This document shows, one piece after another, positions 18,559 to 27,239 of a DNA stretch of 64,000 nt. The position numbers and the translations under genes are program-made. Position 1 is the stretch's first letter; each line of letters opens with the position of its first letter. The notes under the pieces are model-generated. The model saw only the letters and a program-made list of their open reading frames with translations, was not told the DNA's origin and searched no databases. Location: assembly GCF_041333735.1 (NCBI RefSeq), contig NZ_JBGKFB010000001.1:1932501-1996500 (forward strand). The letters are read 5' to 3'. Source of the DNA: Veillonella sp. GTDB taxonomy: Bacteria; Bacillota; Negativicutes; Veillonellales; Veillonellaceae.

Positions 18559-18916
18559 AAGGTAATCCTAGAGAAGAAAAAGAGATAACCGTTAAGGATT
18601 GTACATTTTCAATCCCTGCAGGTAAGGATATATTAACTGTATGATGATGAGCATCCTCCTCTAAGGTATAGCTGTCTTTATTTAATATGAATAACATGCG
18701 CCCTTTTCCATTAGACTTATGCCCAAGCATAGACCAAAGTTGCACCTTTTTTAACATATATACTACTTCTTGAGTACTTCCATTTAGAGTGTAACGGCTA
18801 GGCGTTGTTACAATAGGCAAAGACATAGAAATAAGAAGTAAAAATAAACTAATCGCAATAATCCATTCAGCTAACAAAGAGCCGTATTGATGATGTACAA
18901 ATTGTGCCTTAACCAT
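18455..18916 (-). CDS. GspH/ComGD-like minor pilin
   Basis: The prepilin N-terminus reads YG-SLLAEWIIAISLFLLLIS, with Glu at +5 after the Gly cleavage site, as in true type IV prepilins. The C-terminal part (DGTELILRD...RIWISVQTGRIRW) matches the beta-rich end of GspH/ComGD pseudopilins. The ATG at 18916 (153 aa) has GGAGG 10 nt upstream. It overlaps the prepilin peptidase by 46 bases. Confidence 0.7.
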   Translation of the reverse strand: MVKAQFVHHQYGSLLAEWIIAISLFLLLISMSLPIVTTPSRYTLNGSTQEVVYMLKKVQLWSMLGHKSNGKGRMLFILNKDSYTLEEDAHHHTVNISLPAGIENVQSLTVISFSSLGLPYDGTELILRDRESGERNRIWISVQTGRIRWEEVH

Positions 18917-19437
18917 TGGTACAACACCTCCATATAGGATCCGCCATGTAAGGCACACCACCCACCAAAGCATAGAAAGGGACCAAATGGAATGTATCGA
19001 TTACGATAGCTTGTTAGTAAGAGATAGAGAGAACCAACACAAAAGGCTACGTAAAAGAAACATACAATCTCCCAGGGCGTAAGCCACATGGCAATAGCAG
19101 AAAACCATTTCACATCGCCTAGTCCAAAACCTTTATGACTCATAAGACGAAGTCCATATGTAATAGCACCTACACTCATAACACTTATAATTGTTATAAG
19201 CATAGACTTATCATTTATAAAGCTATACACGATACCACCTAAAACAAGCACTAACGCCCCTTCATCAGGCAATATATAGTAATGCATATCGATGGTAGCA
19301 CCTGCTATGATGATGAGTGAAAATACAGCATACAAAGCAACGTGAATAAAGGATATTGCTCGTGATGAAATCATAATAGGCAATACTATGGATGCTATAT
19401 ACACGATCAGTGCTATCACATAATGTGTCCCTTTCAT
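18871..19437 (-). CDS. pilD: prepilin peptidase (A24), short form
   Basis: This integral membrane aspartic protease removes prepilin leaders. Seen: the two catalytic Asp contexts, TIDMHYYILPDE and GLGDVKWF, among about six membrane segments. At 188 aa it lacks the N-terminal methyltransferase domain with its Cys pairs found in classical PilD (about 290 aa), resembling the short A24 forms such as TadV. The ATG at 19437 has AAGG 7 nt upstream. It lies directly after the 7-bp repeat tract that follows the pilin gene. Confidence 0.87.
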   Translation of the reverse strand: MKGTHYVIALIVYIASIVLPIMISSRAISFIHVALYAVFSLIIIAGATIDMHYYILPDEGALVLVLGGIVYSFINDKSMLITIISVMSVGAITYGLRLMSHKGFGLGDVKWFSAIAMWLTPWEIVCFFYVAFCVGSLYLLLTSYRNRYIPFGPFLCFGGWCALHGGSYMEVLYQWLRHNLYIINTALC

Positions 19438-19590
19438 ACCTTGTCCTTCCATAAAATCAACTGTACATATGTAACTGTAACTATTTATAGAACTACATAT
19501 GTATATGCAAATAAAAATCTACATTCTAATCATCAATCCATGCACATTAACTATTAAGACTTAAATATTAAATAATAAATAATAAATATT

Positions 19591-19632
19591 AAGTATTAAA
19601 TATTAAATATTAAGTACTAAATACTAAATACT
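19591..19632. repeat. six tandem 7-bp units, arranged as a 21-bp duplication
   Basis: The units read AAGTATT, AAATATT, AAATATT, AAGTACT, AAATACT, AAATACT: two 21-bp blocks that differ by one T-to-C change in every unit. Related, less regular TAAATATTAA sequence extends left to about 19560. The tract sits 15 bases past the pilin stop and about 155 bases before the prepilin peptidase start. Confidence 0.9.
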
Positions 19633-19647
19633 AGATAGCGCTTACGT

Positions 19648-20094
19648 TTAAGGTGCATCAGGGGCTTTAACTACAACTGCCTTCGCAGTACCACCATTGA
19701 CCGCTTCATAAGTAATGGAATATTCTTTATCTTTTGCAGTTTTAACATGTTCTGTAAGATAGCCTTCTTTATATAGATTTTCTACAGTTGGTGGTGTATC
19801 TACATTCTTGTCGATCATATAGAGCTGTGTTGCATTTTTAATAATTTGAATATCTGCTGTTTCCTTCGCAGTTCGTGCTCGATCAGCAGCAGATAAAAAT
19901 TGCGGCATCGCAATGGCAGCTAATATGGCAATAACTGCAACGACAACCATCAGTTCTACTAGAGTAAATCCACCTTTTCTCGACTTTTTAAGGTTTTCTC
20001 GAACATGATTAATTTGTAGATGTTCTACAATCCATTGACTACATATTTCTAATCTATGATTTAATCCATGAACTAGGTGCATAACAGAACTCAT
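19648..20094 (-). CDS. pilA: major type IV pilin
   Basis: This is the structural pilin subunit. The prepilin motif GG-FTLVELMVVVAVIAILAAI is complete, with Glu+5. Mature protein would be about 106 aa, small, with no Cys pair. The leader is 42 residues (MSSVMHLVHG... ending LKKSRKGG), far longer than the usual 5-25. The start is firm: AGGAGG lies 5 nt before the ATG at 20094, and no later in-frame ATG has a ribosome site. It follows pilC by 52 bases in the operon. Confidence 0.92.
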   Translation of the reverse strand: MSSVMHLVHGLNHRLEICSQWIVEHLQINHVRENLKKSRKGGFTLVELMVVVAVIAILAAIAMPQFLSAADRARTAKETADIQIIKNATQLYMIDKNVDTPPTVENLYKEGYLTEHVKTAKDKEYSITYEAVNGGTAKAVVVKAPDAP

Positions 20095-20146
20095 AATATC
20101 CTCCTTTTATCATTATTAATTCTGTAAAATAGCTTGATAACAATGC

Positions 20147-21322
20147 CTACTGCCCTCCCAATTTAGCAATAGACGTGAACAACGGATACATAACAGATAC
20201 AACCAAAACAGCTACACCGATCCCCATCAAGGTCAGTAAAATTGGTTCTAATAGTCTCTCAAGACGGGCAATATATTTTGAAAGTATAGATTCATAATAA
20301 TGTCCACAATGTTCTAACATCTTTACGAGTTCCCCACTTTCCTCTCCAATAGAGATCATTTGCCATATAAAGGAATTTCCAATATTCTCAGTTCTCAGAC
20401 TCTCTTCAAAAGAATGGCCTGATAATAATTTTGCCTCTACCTTTTTACTACATTCGGCACCATACATATTGCCCCATAAAGGTCTTGTAATATTCATAGT
20501 GTGAATAATAGAAATTCCAGAATCTAACAAAAGCGCCCAAACTTTTAACATACTTGTATAGTAAATGCAGGTCATCCATTGGTATCGGTGAGCCAACTGC
20601 CAAAGCCAACGATGTACTTTGCGTTTTATACTATGTTGATGATATGCAAAGACCATAGCCCCTAGGACTACACAATGCAGAATAACAACCCCTAAGGGAT
20701 GATTCTTTAGCCCTTGTCCTAATGCAAAGAGGGCTCGCGTCATCACTGGTAATGTAATATGCATGGTAGTAAAAACCTTTTCAAAGGATGGAATAATAAA
20801 CAAGATGGTAACAAGAAAAAAGATATTCATTAATACAAGTAAAAATAATGGATAGGAAATAGCACTGATAACCTTTTGCCGTACCTGTCGCTCCCAATCA
20901 TAGTGACGTGATATATATTGCAAACTTTCTCCTAATGTACCTGCGGCCTCTCCACTTTCTAGTAAGGCCAGTGCAATGGCAGGGCAACCTTCACTTCGCA
21001 AGGCTTGAGACAACGTTTGACCACGCTCAATCGATTCATATAAGGCGGTATACAAAAGGCCTCTCTTTCCATGACATAATAACTGTAATGCTCGTCGTAA
21101 AGGCACGCCAGATTCGATGAGTAGTCCTAATTGATAGGTTACATCTACCACCATAGTATGATTCCACTTATGTTTCTTCTTATGTACTTGTAAAGTGATT
21201 TTATAAATCTTATAGCCATCTCGTTTTAACCGTGTGCCAACCTCCTGTTCTGAATCCGCCCATATTAAACCTTTTATCGTTTCATTATTCTCATCTTTTA
21301 CGACATATTCATAAGCCTCCAT
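20147..21322 (-). CDS. pilC: type IV pilus inner-membrane platform protein PilC/GspF
   Basis: This polytopic platform protein links the assembly ATPase to the growing pilus. The 391 aa contain two repeated GspF domains, the first with QLGLLIESGVPLRRALQLL and the second with LLDSGISIIHTMNI. Three membrane segments lie at about 165-190, 210-232 and 360-385. The N-terminal region (YEYVVKDENNETIKGLIWA) is the usual PilC start. It begins 8 bases after the PilT-like gene. Confidence 0.93.
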   Translation of the reverse strand: MEAYEYVVKDENNETIKGLIWADSEQEVGTRLKRDGYKIYKITLQVHKKKHKWNHTMVVDVTYQLGLLIESGVPLRRALQLLCHGKRGLLYTALYESIERGQTLSQALRSEGCPAIALALLESGEAAGTLGESLQYISRHYDWERQVRQKVISAISYPLFLLVLMNIFFLVTILFIIPSFEKVFTTMHITLPVMTRALFALGQGLKNHPLGVVILHCVVLGAMVFAYHQHSIKRKVHRWLWQLAHRYQWMTCIYYTSMLKVWALLLDSGISIIHTMNITRPLWGNMYGAECSKKVEAKLLSGHSFEESLRTENIGNSFIWQMISIGEESGELVKMLEHCGHYYESILSKYIARLERLLEPILLTLMGIGVAVLVVSVMYPLFTSIAKLGGQ

Positions 21323-21330
21323 ACCTTCAC

Positions 21331-22350
21331 CTACGATAATTGTTGATCCAATAATGTATGTAGTTGTTGCTGAGAGCCATATTGTACCTTCGCATCTCGT
21401 ACGGCCATCTCTAGTGTTTTCATAGGTAGTTGTGTCTCTTGAATAGAAATGATTTGTGGTTCCTTACGAGTACGTATCAAATTCGCTACCGCATGCGTGT
21501 TTAGCAAAATATCCCGAATGGTAATGAACTTTTTATTCCATCGAAGGAGCCGTTGACATATAACGGCACGTAGCACTTGAGATATTTGACTACGCACCTC
21601 CTCTTGTTGTTCACCAGGGAATAATGAAATCATACGGTGAACAGCCATTACAGCCCGCTGTGTATGCATGGTTGCCATCACAAGATGACCTGTTTCGGCT
21701 GCATGAAGAGCAGCCTCTAAGGTTTCTCGATCTCGGAGTTCTCCTACCATAATGACATCTGGATCCTCCCTCAATGCATCCCGAATACCATCAGACATAG
21801 ACTTAATATCTGCACCTAATTGGCGTTGATGAATTAAGGATTTCTTAGGTTTAAACTCAAATTCGATGGGGTCTTCTAAGGTGATGATGTGACGCTCCAT
21901 TGTTTGATTTATATAATCAATACAGCAAGCTAAGGTAAAACTTTTACCACTGCCTGTAGGCCCACAAACGAGCAATAAACCATCATGAGATTCACATAAT
22001 TTTTGTAGCAGTTGGCCTTCACTATTATCATCTAGTTTAAGTTGTTGATGACACAATAAGCGAAGTGTGCCACATATAGTTTGATTAGCTCGATACAGAT
22101 GAACACGAATGCGTACACCACAACAGGAACAAGCTTCATCAAGAGATTGCCATTCATAGGATGCTATGCCACAACGTCGTAAAATATCTTCAATCAACGT
22201 AGTGGTACATACAAATTGAGTAGCCTTTAATCCATCACCATGTCTCAAATAGATAGGCTCACCACATTGTAGATGAATATCTGTTGATGATAAGTGTATA
22301 GCCTCTTCAACAATGGTTTCTAAACTTTCACTATTACAGCATGAGTCCAC
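21331..22350 (-). CDS. pilT: PilT-like pilus retraction ATPase
   Basis: This is a hexameric cytoplasmic ATPase. Seen: Walker A GPTGSGKS, Asp box LEDPIEFEF, Walker B region DPDVIMVGELRDRETLEAAL, His box TGHLVMATMHTQ, and AVANLIRTRKEPQI, the counterpart of the PilT AIRNLIRE motif near the end. At 339 aa it fits PilT. It starts with GTG at 22350, with GAGGAGG about 9 nt upstream, and overlaps the preceding ATPase by 17 bases. Sequence divergence makes the exact retraction role an inference. Confidence 0.88.
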   Translation of the reverse strand: MDSCCNSESLETIVEEAIHLSSTDIHLQCGEPIYLRHGDGLKATQFVCTTTLIEDILRRCGIASYEWQSLDEACSCCGVRIRVHLYRANQTICGTLRLLCHQQLKLDDNSEGQLLQKLCESHDGLLLVCGPTGSGKSFTLACCIDYINQTMERHIITLEDPIEFEFKPKKSLIHQRQLGADIKSMSDGIRDALREDPDVIMVGELRDRETLEAALHAAETGHLVMATMHTQRAVMAVHRMISLFPGEQQEEVRSQISQVLRAVICQRLLRWNKKFITIRDILLNTHAVANLIRTRKEPQIISIQETQLPMKTLEMAVRDAKVQYGSQQQLHTLLDQQLS

Positions 22351-23344
22351 AACGATGCACCTCCTCTATAGATGTAACATGCTGAGATACGGCTTCACGA
22401 GCAGATTCCTCTAATGATAGTAGTAAGTGTCTTTCTAATTGGTCCCACTGGGCCGAATTAGTAGGTATCTCTAAGTATTCAAACAGAGCAGTCCGTCCGT
22501 GATACGATGTACCATCAAATTTACGCACTAAACGCTGTGCAATAGCCCCCATTAAGGTGGCCCGTATTAAATACGGTTCTACCCCCATATCCATGAGCCG
22601 CGTTACAACGCCTATAGCTGTATTAGTATGAATGGTGGATAATACACGATGTCCGGTTAAAGCTGATTTAACAGCCAGCTCTGCCGTCTCCTTATCCCGA
22701 ATCTCACCGATCATAATCGTATCTGGGTCTTGACGCAGCACAGATCTTAACCCTTTTGCAAAGGTAAAGCCGATTTTTTCGTTAATACCAATTTGAATGG
22801 CTCCTTTTATTTCTGCCTCTACAGGATCTTCAAGGCAAATTAGCTTTGTTTCCTCTAAATTCAACATGCGGAGCATCGCATATAAGGTAGCAGTCTTGCC
22901 ACTTCCCGTAGGTCCACAGATAAGTAACAACCCATAAGGACGTTTTAATAGCCCTTCAATATGTTCAAAAATATCTGTACGCATTCCTAACGCTTTTAGA
23001 TCTTTATGACTTCCTTCGTTACCCATGAGCCGACATACTAATGTCTCACCATATAAGCTAGGCATTGTGGATACGCGCATTGTTACCGATGTATCCTTAT
23101 GACTCCATGCCCAACGACCATCTTGAGGCAATCTCTTTTCACTAATATCTAACGTACTACATACCTTGATACGGTTAATAATAAGTTCTGCCTCTTCGTT
23201 TGATATAGTCATATGCGTCTCTAATAATCCATCTTGCCGTAATCTGATATGTACACCACTTTTAGTAGGATCAAAGTGAATATCACTGACATGATGCTCT
23301 AATGCATACAGAATAATATCGTCTAATGTTACATCTACATACAT
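22334..23344 (-). CDS. pilB: PilB/GspE-like assembly ATPase, compact form
   Basis: This is the predicted pilus extension ATPase. It shows Walker A GPTGSGKT, LEDPVEAEIKGAIQIGINEK (Asp box, typical GspE/PilB wording), GEIRDKETAELAVKSALTGH and the His box. The 336 aa cover only the second N-terminal domain and motor; the N-terminal MshEN region of classical PilB (about 560 aa) is absent, as is the tetracysteine zinc site. The ATG at 23344 has GGAGG 6 nt upstream. It is the first gene of the pilus operon. Confidence 0.88.
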   Translation of the reverse strand: MYVDVTLDDIILYALEHHVSDIHFDPTKSGVHIRLRQDGLLETHMTISNEEAELIINRIKVCSTLDISEKRLPQDGRWAWSHKDTSVTMRVSTMPSLYGETLVCRLMGNEGSHKDLKALGMRTDIFEHIEGLLKRPYGLLLICGPTGSGKTATLYAMLRMLNLEETKLICLEDPVEAEIKGAIQIGINEKIGFTFAKGLRSVLRQDPDTIMIGEIRDKETAELAVKSALTGHRVLSTIHTNTAIGVVTRLMDMGVEPYLIRATLMGAIAQRLVRKFDGTSYHGRTALFEYLEIPTNSAQWDQLERHLLLSLEESAREAVSQHVTSIEEVHRCGLML

Positions 23345-23390
23345 GGTCACCTCCAATATCTTGCGGTATGTTTTTACCTCACACTAGCGT

Positions 23391-23412
23391 ATGGCGTTAT
23401 ATGATTCGCCAT
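23391..23412. promoter_or_regulatory. inverted repeat upstream of the pilus operon
   Basis: ATGGCG and CGCCAT are separated by 10 bases, 47 bases before the pilB start. It may be an operator or leader hairpin; no clear -35/-10 pair was found next to it. Confidence 0.35.
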
Positions 23413-23479
23413 CATACCTTTAATTCCTCTTTTATGTTTGAAAATCCACGAAGCGAAAACTTTTTATTTTAGGCATACA

Positions 23480-23505
23480 AAAAAGGCGCCCCGAAGGGCG
23501 CCCTT
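23480..23505 (-). terminator. eno terminator
   Basis: The GC stem GGCGCCC / GGGCGCC with TTCG tetraloop is followed on the minus strand by TTTTTT, about 25 bases after the eno stop. Confidence 0.95.
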
Positions 23506-23530
23506 ATTGGACTATTAGATATAACGTATC

Positions 23531-24814
23531 TTATTTTAAATTATAGAAAACGTCATTACCTTTATATTGAGCTGTTTCGTATAACATTTCTTCAATGCGA
23601 AGCAATTGGTTATATTTTGCTACACGTTCAGAACGAGCAGGTGCACCAGTCTTAATTTGACCGGCATTTACAGCTACCGCAATATCAGCGATAAATGTGT
23701 CTTCTGTTTCACCAGAGCGGTGAGATACTACACATGTATAACCAGCGCGTTTAGCAAGCTCCATAGCATCGAATGCTTCTGTTAAAGTACCGATTTGGTT
23801 AACTTTTACAAGAATGGAGTTACCCACACCAAGTTCAATACCGCGAGCCAAACGTTTTGTGTTAGTTACGAATAAATCATCACCAACAAGTTGTACGCGA
23901 TCGCCAAGGCGTTCTGTCAACAATTTCCAGCCATCCCAATCTTCTTCAGCAAGACCATCTTCGATGGATACGATTGGGTATTTACCTACTAAGTATTCGT
24001 AGAACTCTACCATTTCAGCAGCTGTTTTAACTTTACCTTCACCAGCTAGATTGTATTTACCATCTTCATAGAATTCGGAAGATGCAGAATCAAGAGCTAA
24101 TTTGAAGTCTTTACCAGGTTCATAGCCAGCCGCTTTAATAGCTTCACAAATGACTTCTAATGCTTCTTCATTAGATGCCAAGTTTGGTGCAAAGCCACCT
24201 TCATCACCTACGGCAGTGCTAAGGCCTTTATCATGAAGTACAGATTTCAATGTATGATATACTTCTGCACAGCTACGAAGAGCTTCTGCGAAGGAAGTAG
24301 CGCCAACAGGCATAATCATGAATTCTTGAATATCTACGTTATTATCCGCATGTGCGCCACCGTTCAAGATGTTCATCATAGGAACTGGTAATTCTTTTGC
24401 GTTGAAACCGCCAAGGTATGCAAATAATGGCAAATCTAAAGATTCAGCTGCTGCACGAGCTACAGCCATAGAAACACCAAGAATTGCATTAGCACCAAGG
24501 TTAGATTTATTGTCTGTACCATCTAATTTCAACATCAAGTTATCGATTGCTACTTGTTCAGTCGCATCATAACCAATAATGGCAGGACCGATTTTAGCAT
24601 TTACATTGTCGATAGCTGTTAATACACCTTTACCAGAGTAACGGGATTTATCACCATCACGTAATTCTACAGCTTCAAACTTACCTGTAGAAGCGCCGGA
24701 TGGAACCGCTGCTGTTGCAATAGTGCCATCTTCTAAACATACTTCAACTTCAACAGTTGGGTTACCGCGGGAATCTAAAATTTCTCTTGCAATGACTTGT
24801 TCAATTACTGCCAT
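23531..24814 (-). CDS. eno: enolase
   Basis: Enolase interconverts 2-phosphoglycerate and phosphoenolpyruvate in the cytoplasm. At 427 aa it is full length. Seen: REILDSRGNPTVEVEV at the N-terminus, GNKSNLGANAILGVS-like segment, Mg-binding SIEDGLAEEDW and LVGDDLFVTN, the catalytic Lys context ILVKVNQIGT, and SHRSGETEDTFIAD. It is the last gene of the operon that begins with cggR. A gap of 139 bases after gpmI holds a TATAAT and a palindrome, so eno may have an added promoter. Confidence 0.98.
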   Translation of the reverse strand: MAVIEQVIAREILDSRGNPTVEVEVCLEDGTIATAAVPSGASTGKFEAVELRDGDKSRYSGKGVLTAIDNVNAKIGPAIIGYDATEQVAIDNLMLKLDGTDNKSNLGANAILGVSMAVARAAAESLDLPLFAYLGGFNAKELPVPMMNILNGGAHADNNVDIQEFMIMPVGATSFAEALRSCAEVYHTLKSVLHDKGLSTAVGDEGGFAPNLASNEEALEVICEAIKAAGYEPGKDFKLALDSASSEFYEDGKYNLAGEGKVKTAAEMVEFYEYLVGKYPIVSIEDGLAEEDWDGWKLLTERLGDRVQLVGDDLFVTNTKRLARGIELGVGNSILVKVNQIGTLTEAFDAMELAKRAGYTCVVSHRSGETEDTFIADIAVAVNAGQIKTGAPARSERVAKYNQLLRIEEMLYETAQYKGNDVFYNLK

Positions 24815-24844
24815 TTCTTCACCTCATAAAATCTAATAAAACAA

Positions 24845-24858
24845 CTGTCAGCTGACAG
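24845..24858. promoter_or_regulatory. 14-bp perfect palindrome upstream of eno
   Basis: CTGTCAGCTGACAG lies 31 bases before the eno start, just after a TATAAT (minus strand) with no good -35. It could be an operator or a short hairpin. Confidence 0.4.
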
Positions 24859-24927
24859 CCATTATATATTAAGCTAACCATATAGGTTATAACTCTAATT
24901 AACTATAAATATAGTGAAAACTCTATA

Positions 24928-26454
24928 TTATGCTTTTTTTACCAAACTATGACCAGTCATAGATTTTGGTTGATCTATGCCAGCCAAGTCTAATAATGTG
25001 GGCGCAATATCACATAATTTACCAGATTCTAATGTAGCCGATTTTAGAGTATCACTCATTAAAATTAACGGTACCAAGTTCGTTGTATGCGCCGTATGCA
25101 CCTTACCTGTTTCATGGTTAACCATAAGCTCTGCATTACCATGGTCTGCGGTAATCAACAAATGACCATTTTTATTGCGTATAGCTTCTACGATACGACC
25201 TAAACAAGTATCTACAGCTTGCACTGCTTTAACAGCTGCTTCAAAGCTACCTGTATGACCGACCATATCTGGGTTTGCAAAGTTCAAGATAATCATGTCA
25301 TATGTTTCATCTTGAATAGCTTGTACAACCTTATCAGTCACTTCATAAGCGCTCATCTCAGGTTGTAAATCATAAGTTGCCACTTGAGGTGATTTTACAA
25401 GGATGCGGTCCTCGCCTTCAAATGGTTCCTCTTTACCGCCGTTGAAGAAGTACGTTACATGGGCATATTTCTCTGTTTCAGCAATACGCAATTGACGATA
25501 GCCACCTACACTGAGTACTTCGCCTAATGTTTCTGACAAGATGTCTTTTTCGTACACAATATGAACTGGTAAGCCATCTTCATATTTGGTCATGGTCGCC
25601 ATATACAAGGATAATGGTTCACGGTTAAAGCCATCAAATTCTGGCAATACTAAAGCTTTTGTAAGTTCACGCCCACGGTCTGGACGGAAGTTACAGAAGA
25701 TAACAGCATCGCCATTCTTGATAGTTCCTTCAGAGTCAATCACTGTAGGAAGAACAAACTCATCAGCTGCATCCTTATCATAGGATTGTTGTACCGCTTC
25801 ACAAGCTGATGCGGCACTTTCACCTTGACCATGTACAATAGCGTTGTAAGCAAGTTCCACACGGTCCCAACGATTATCTCGATCCATTGCATAATAGCGA
25901 CCACTTACGGTGGCAATTTTACCACAGTTTAGCTCTACCATATATGCTTCTAAATCTTTGATATAAACTTGTGCACATTGAGGTGCTACATCACGACCAT
26001 CGAGCAATGCATGTACATATACATGTTCAATACCATTGTCATGAGCGCCTTTAATAACAGCCTTGATATGTTCTAAGGAGCAATGCACATTACCATCAGA
26101 AACTAGGCCGATAAGATGTAAGCTTTGTTTTTTGCCTACTTCATATAGTTCCTTTATAACAGGGCGATTATAAAACTCACCAGACTCAACGTCTTTAGTA
26201 ATACGAGTTAAATCTTGGTACACAATGCGACCAGAGCCCAGGTTTAAATGGCCAACCTCAGAATTCCCCATTTGGCCTTCTGGAAGGCCTACCGCTAGTC
26301 CTGATGCTTCTAATTTTGTATGTGGATACGTATCCCATAATTGATTAAAACAGTGCGGCTTCGCCTGTACTACAGCATTGGTTGTATCTGATTGATCTCC
26401 CATGCCAAAGCCATCTAAGATGACTAGCATTACGGGAGCCTTTAATTTAGCCAT
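24928..26454 (-). CDS. gpmI: 2,3-bisphosphoglycerate-independent phosphoglycerate mutase
   Basis: This Mn-dependent mutase interconverts 3- and 2-phosphoglycerate. At 508 aa it has the alkaline-phosphatase fold: N-terminal metal site LVILDGFG, catalytic Ser in QMGNSEVGHLNLG, FRPDRGRE, and C-terminal metal ligands NFANPDMVGHTG and ITADHGNAE. The ATG at 26454 is chosen: GAGG lies 6 nt upstream, and it starts MAKLKAPVML as in relatives. It begins 13 bases after tpiA. Confidence 0.98.
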   Translation of the reverse strand: MAKLKAPVMLVILDGFGMGDQSDTTNAVVQAKPHCFNQLWDTYPHTKLEASGLAVGLPEGQMGNSEVGHLNLGSGRIVYQDLTRITKDVESGEFYNRPVIKELYEVGKKQSLHLIGLVSDGNVHCSLEHIKAVIKGAHDNGIEHVYVHALLDGRDVAPQCAQVYIKDLEAYMVELNCGKIATVSGRYYAMDRDNRWDRVELAYNAIVHGQGESAASACEAVQQSYDKDAADEFVLPTVIDSEGTIKNGDAVIFCNFRPDRGRELTKALVLPEFDGFNREPLSLYMATMTKYEDGLPVHIVYEKDILSETLGEVLSVGGYRQLRIAETEKYAHVTYFFNGGKEEPFEGEDRILVKSPQVATYDLQPEMSAYEVTDKVVQAIQDETYDMIILNFANPDMVGHTGSFEAAVKAVQAVDTCLGRIVEAIRNKNGHLLITADHGNAELMVNHETGKVHTAHTTNLVPLILMSDTLKSATLESGKLCDIAPTLLDLAGIDQPKSMTGHSLVKKA

Positions 26455-26467
26455 TTTTAACCTCATA

Positions 26468-27238
26468 TTAAGCGCCTATTTGATTCGCCGCTTTAATAAT
26501 ATCAATAAATTCATCAACTACTAAAGATGCGCCACCTACGAGTGCCCCATCAATATTAGGTTCTCCTAGAATTTCGAGAGCATTTTCAGATTTAACACTA
26601 CCACCATATTGGATACGTACAGCATCAGCAGTTTCATCATCGTATAAAGAGCGTATGTAATCGCGAATTTCTTTACATACTTCTTCAGCTTGATCAGCAG
26701 TTGCTGTTTTCCCTGTACCGATAGCCCAAATTGGTTCGTACGCAACAATCAATTGGCTAACTTGTTCCTTAGGAACGTCAACCAAAGCACCTTTAAGTTG
26801 AGACGTAATCCAGTCAAGAGTATGACCGGACTCACGTTGTTCTAAACTTTCACCAACACAGACAATAGGTGTCAAATTATGATGGAATGCACTTTTAATT
26901 TTTGCATTTACAGTCTCATCTATTTCACCATAATATTCACGGCGTTCAGAGTGACCAATGATAACATAATTGACGCCTACCTCTGTAAGCATAAGTGGTG
27001 AAATTTCACCAGTGAATGCACCAGCATCATGATAATCCATAGTTTGTGCGCCTACTTCAATAGCTGTATCTCGTGTTAGTGCTACAGCACGTTCGATAGC
27101 TGTGAAAGGCGGGCAAACAACTACATCACAGGATAATTCCATATCTTGTAACACGCTGTTAAACGCTTCGATCAGAATAGATCCAGACGCAATGGTGCCA
27201 TTCATTTTCCAATTCCCTGCAATAATGGGTTTTCTCAT
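26468..27238 (-). CDS. tpiA: triosephosphate isomerase
   Basis: This enzyme interconverts dihydroxyacetone phosphate and glyceraldehyde 3-phosphate. Seen: NWKMNG (catalytic Lys), IIGHSERR (catalytic His), VAYEPIWAIGTGKTA (catalytic Glu and loop 6), QYGGSVK and GALVGGASL. At 256 aa from the ATG at 27238 it fits the family; GAGG lies 6 nt upstream, inside the end of pgk, one base after whose stop it begins. Confidence 0.98.
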   Translation of the reverse strand: MRKPIIAGNWKMNGTIASGSILIEAFNSVLQDMELSCDVVVCPPFTAIERAVALTRDTAIEVGAQTMDYHDAGAFTGEISPLMLTEVGVNYVIIGHSERREYYGEIDETVNAKIKSAFHHNLTPIVCVGESLEQRESGHTLDWITSQLKGALVDVPKEQVSQLIVAYEPIWAIGTGKTATADQAEEVCKEIRDYIRSLYDDETADAVRIQYGGSVKSENALEILGEPNIDGALVGGASLVVDEFIDIIKAANQIGA

Positions 27239-27239
27239 A

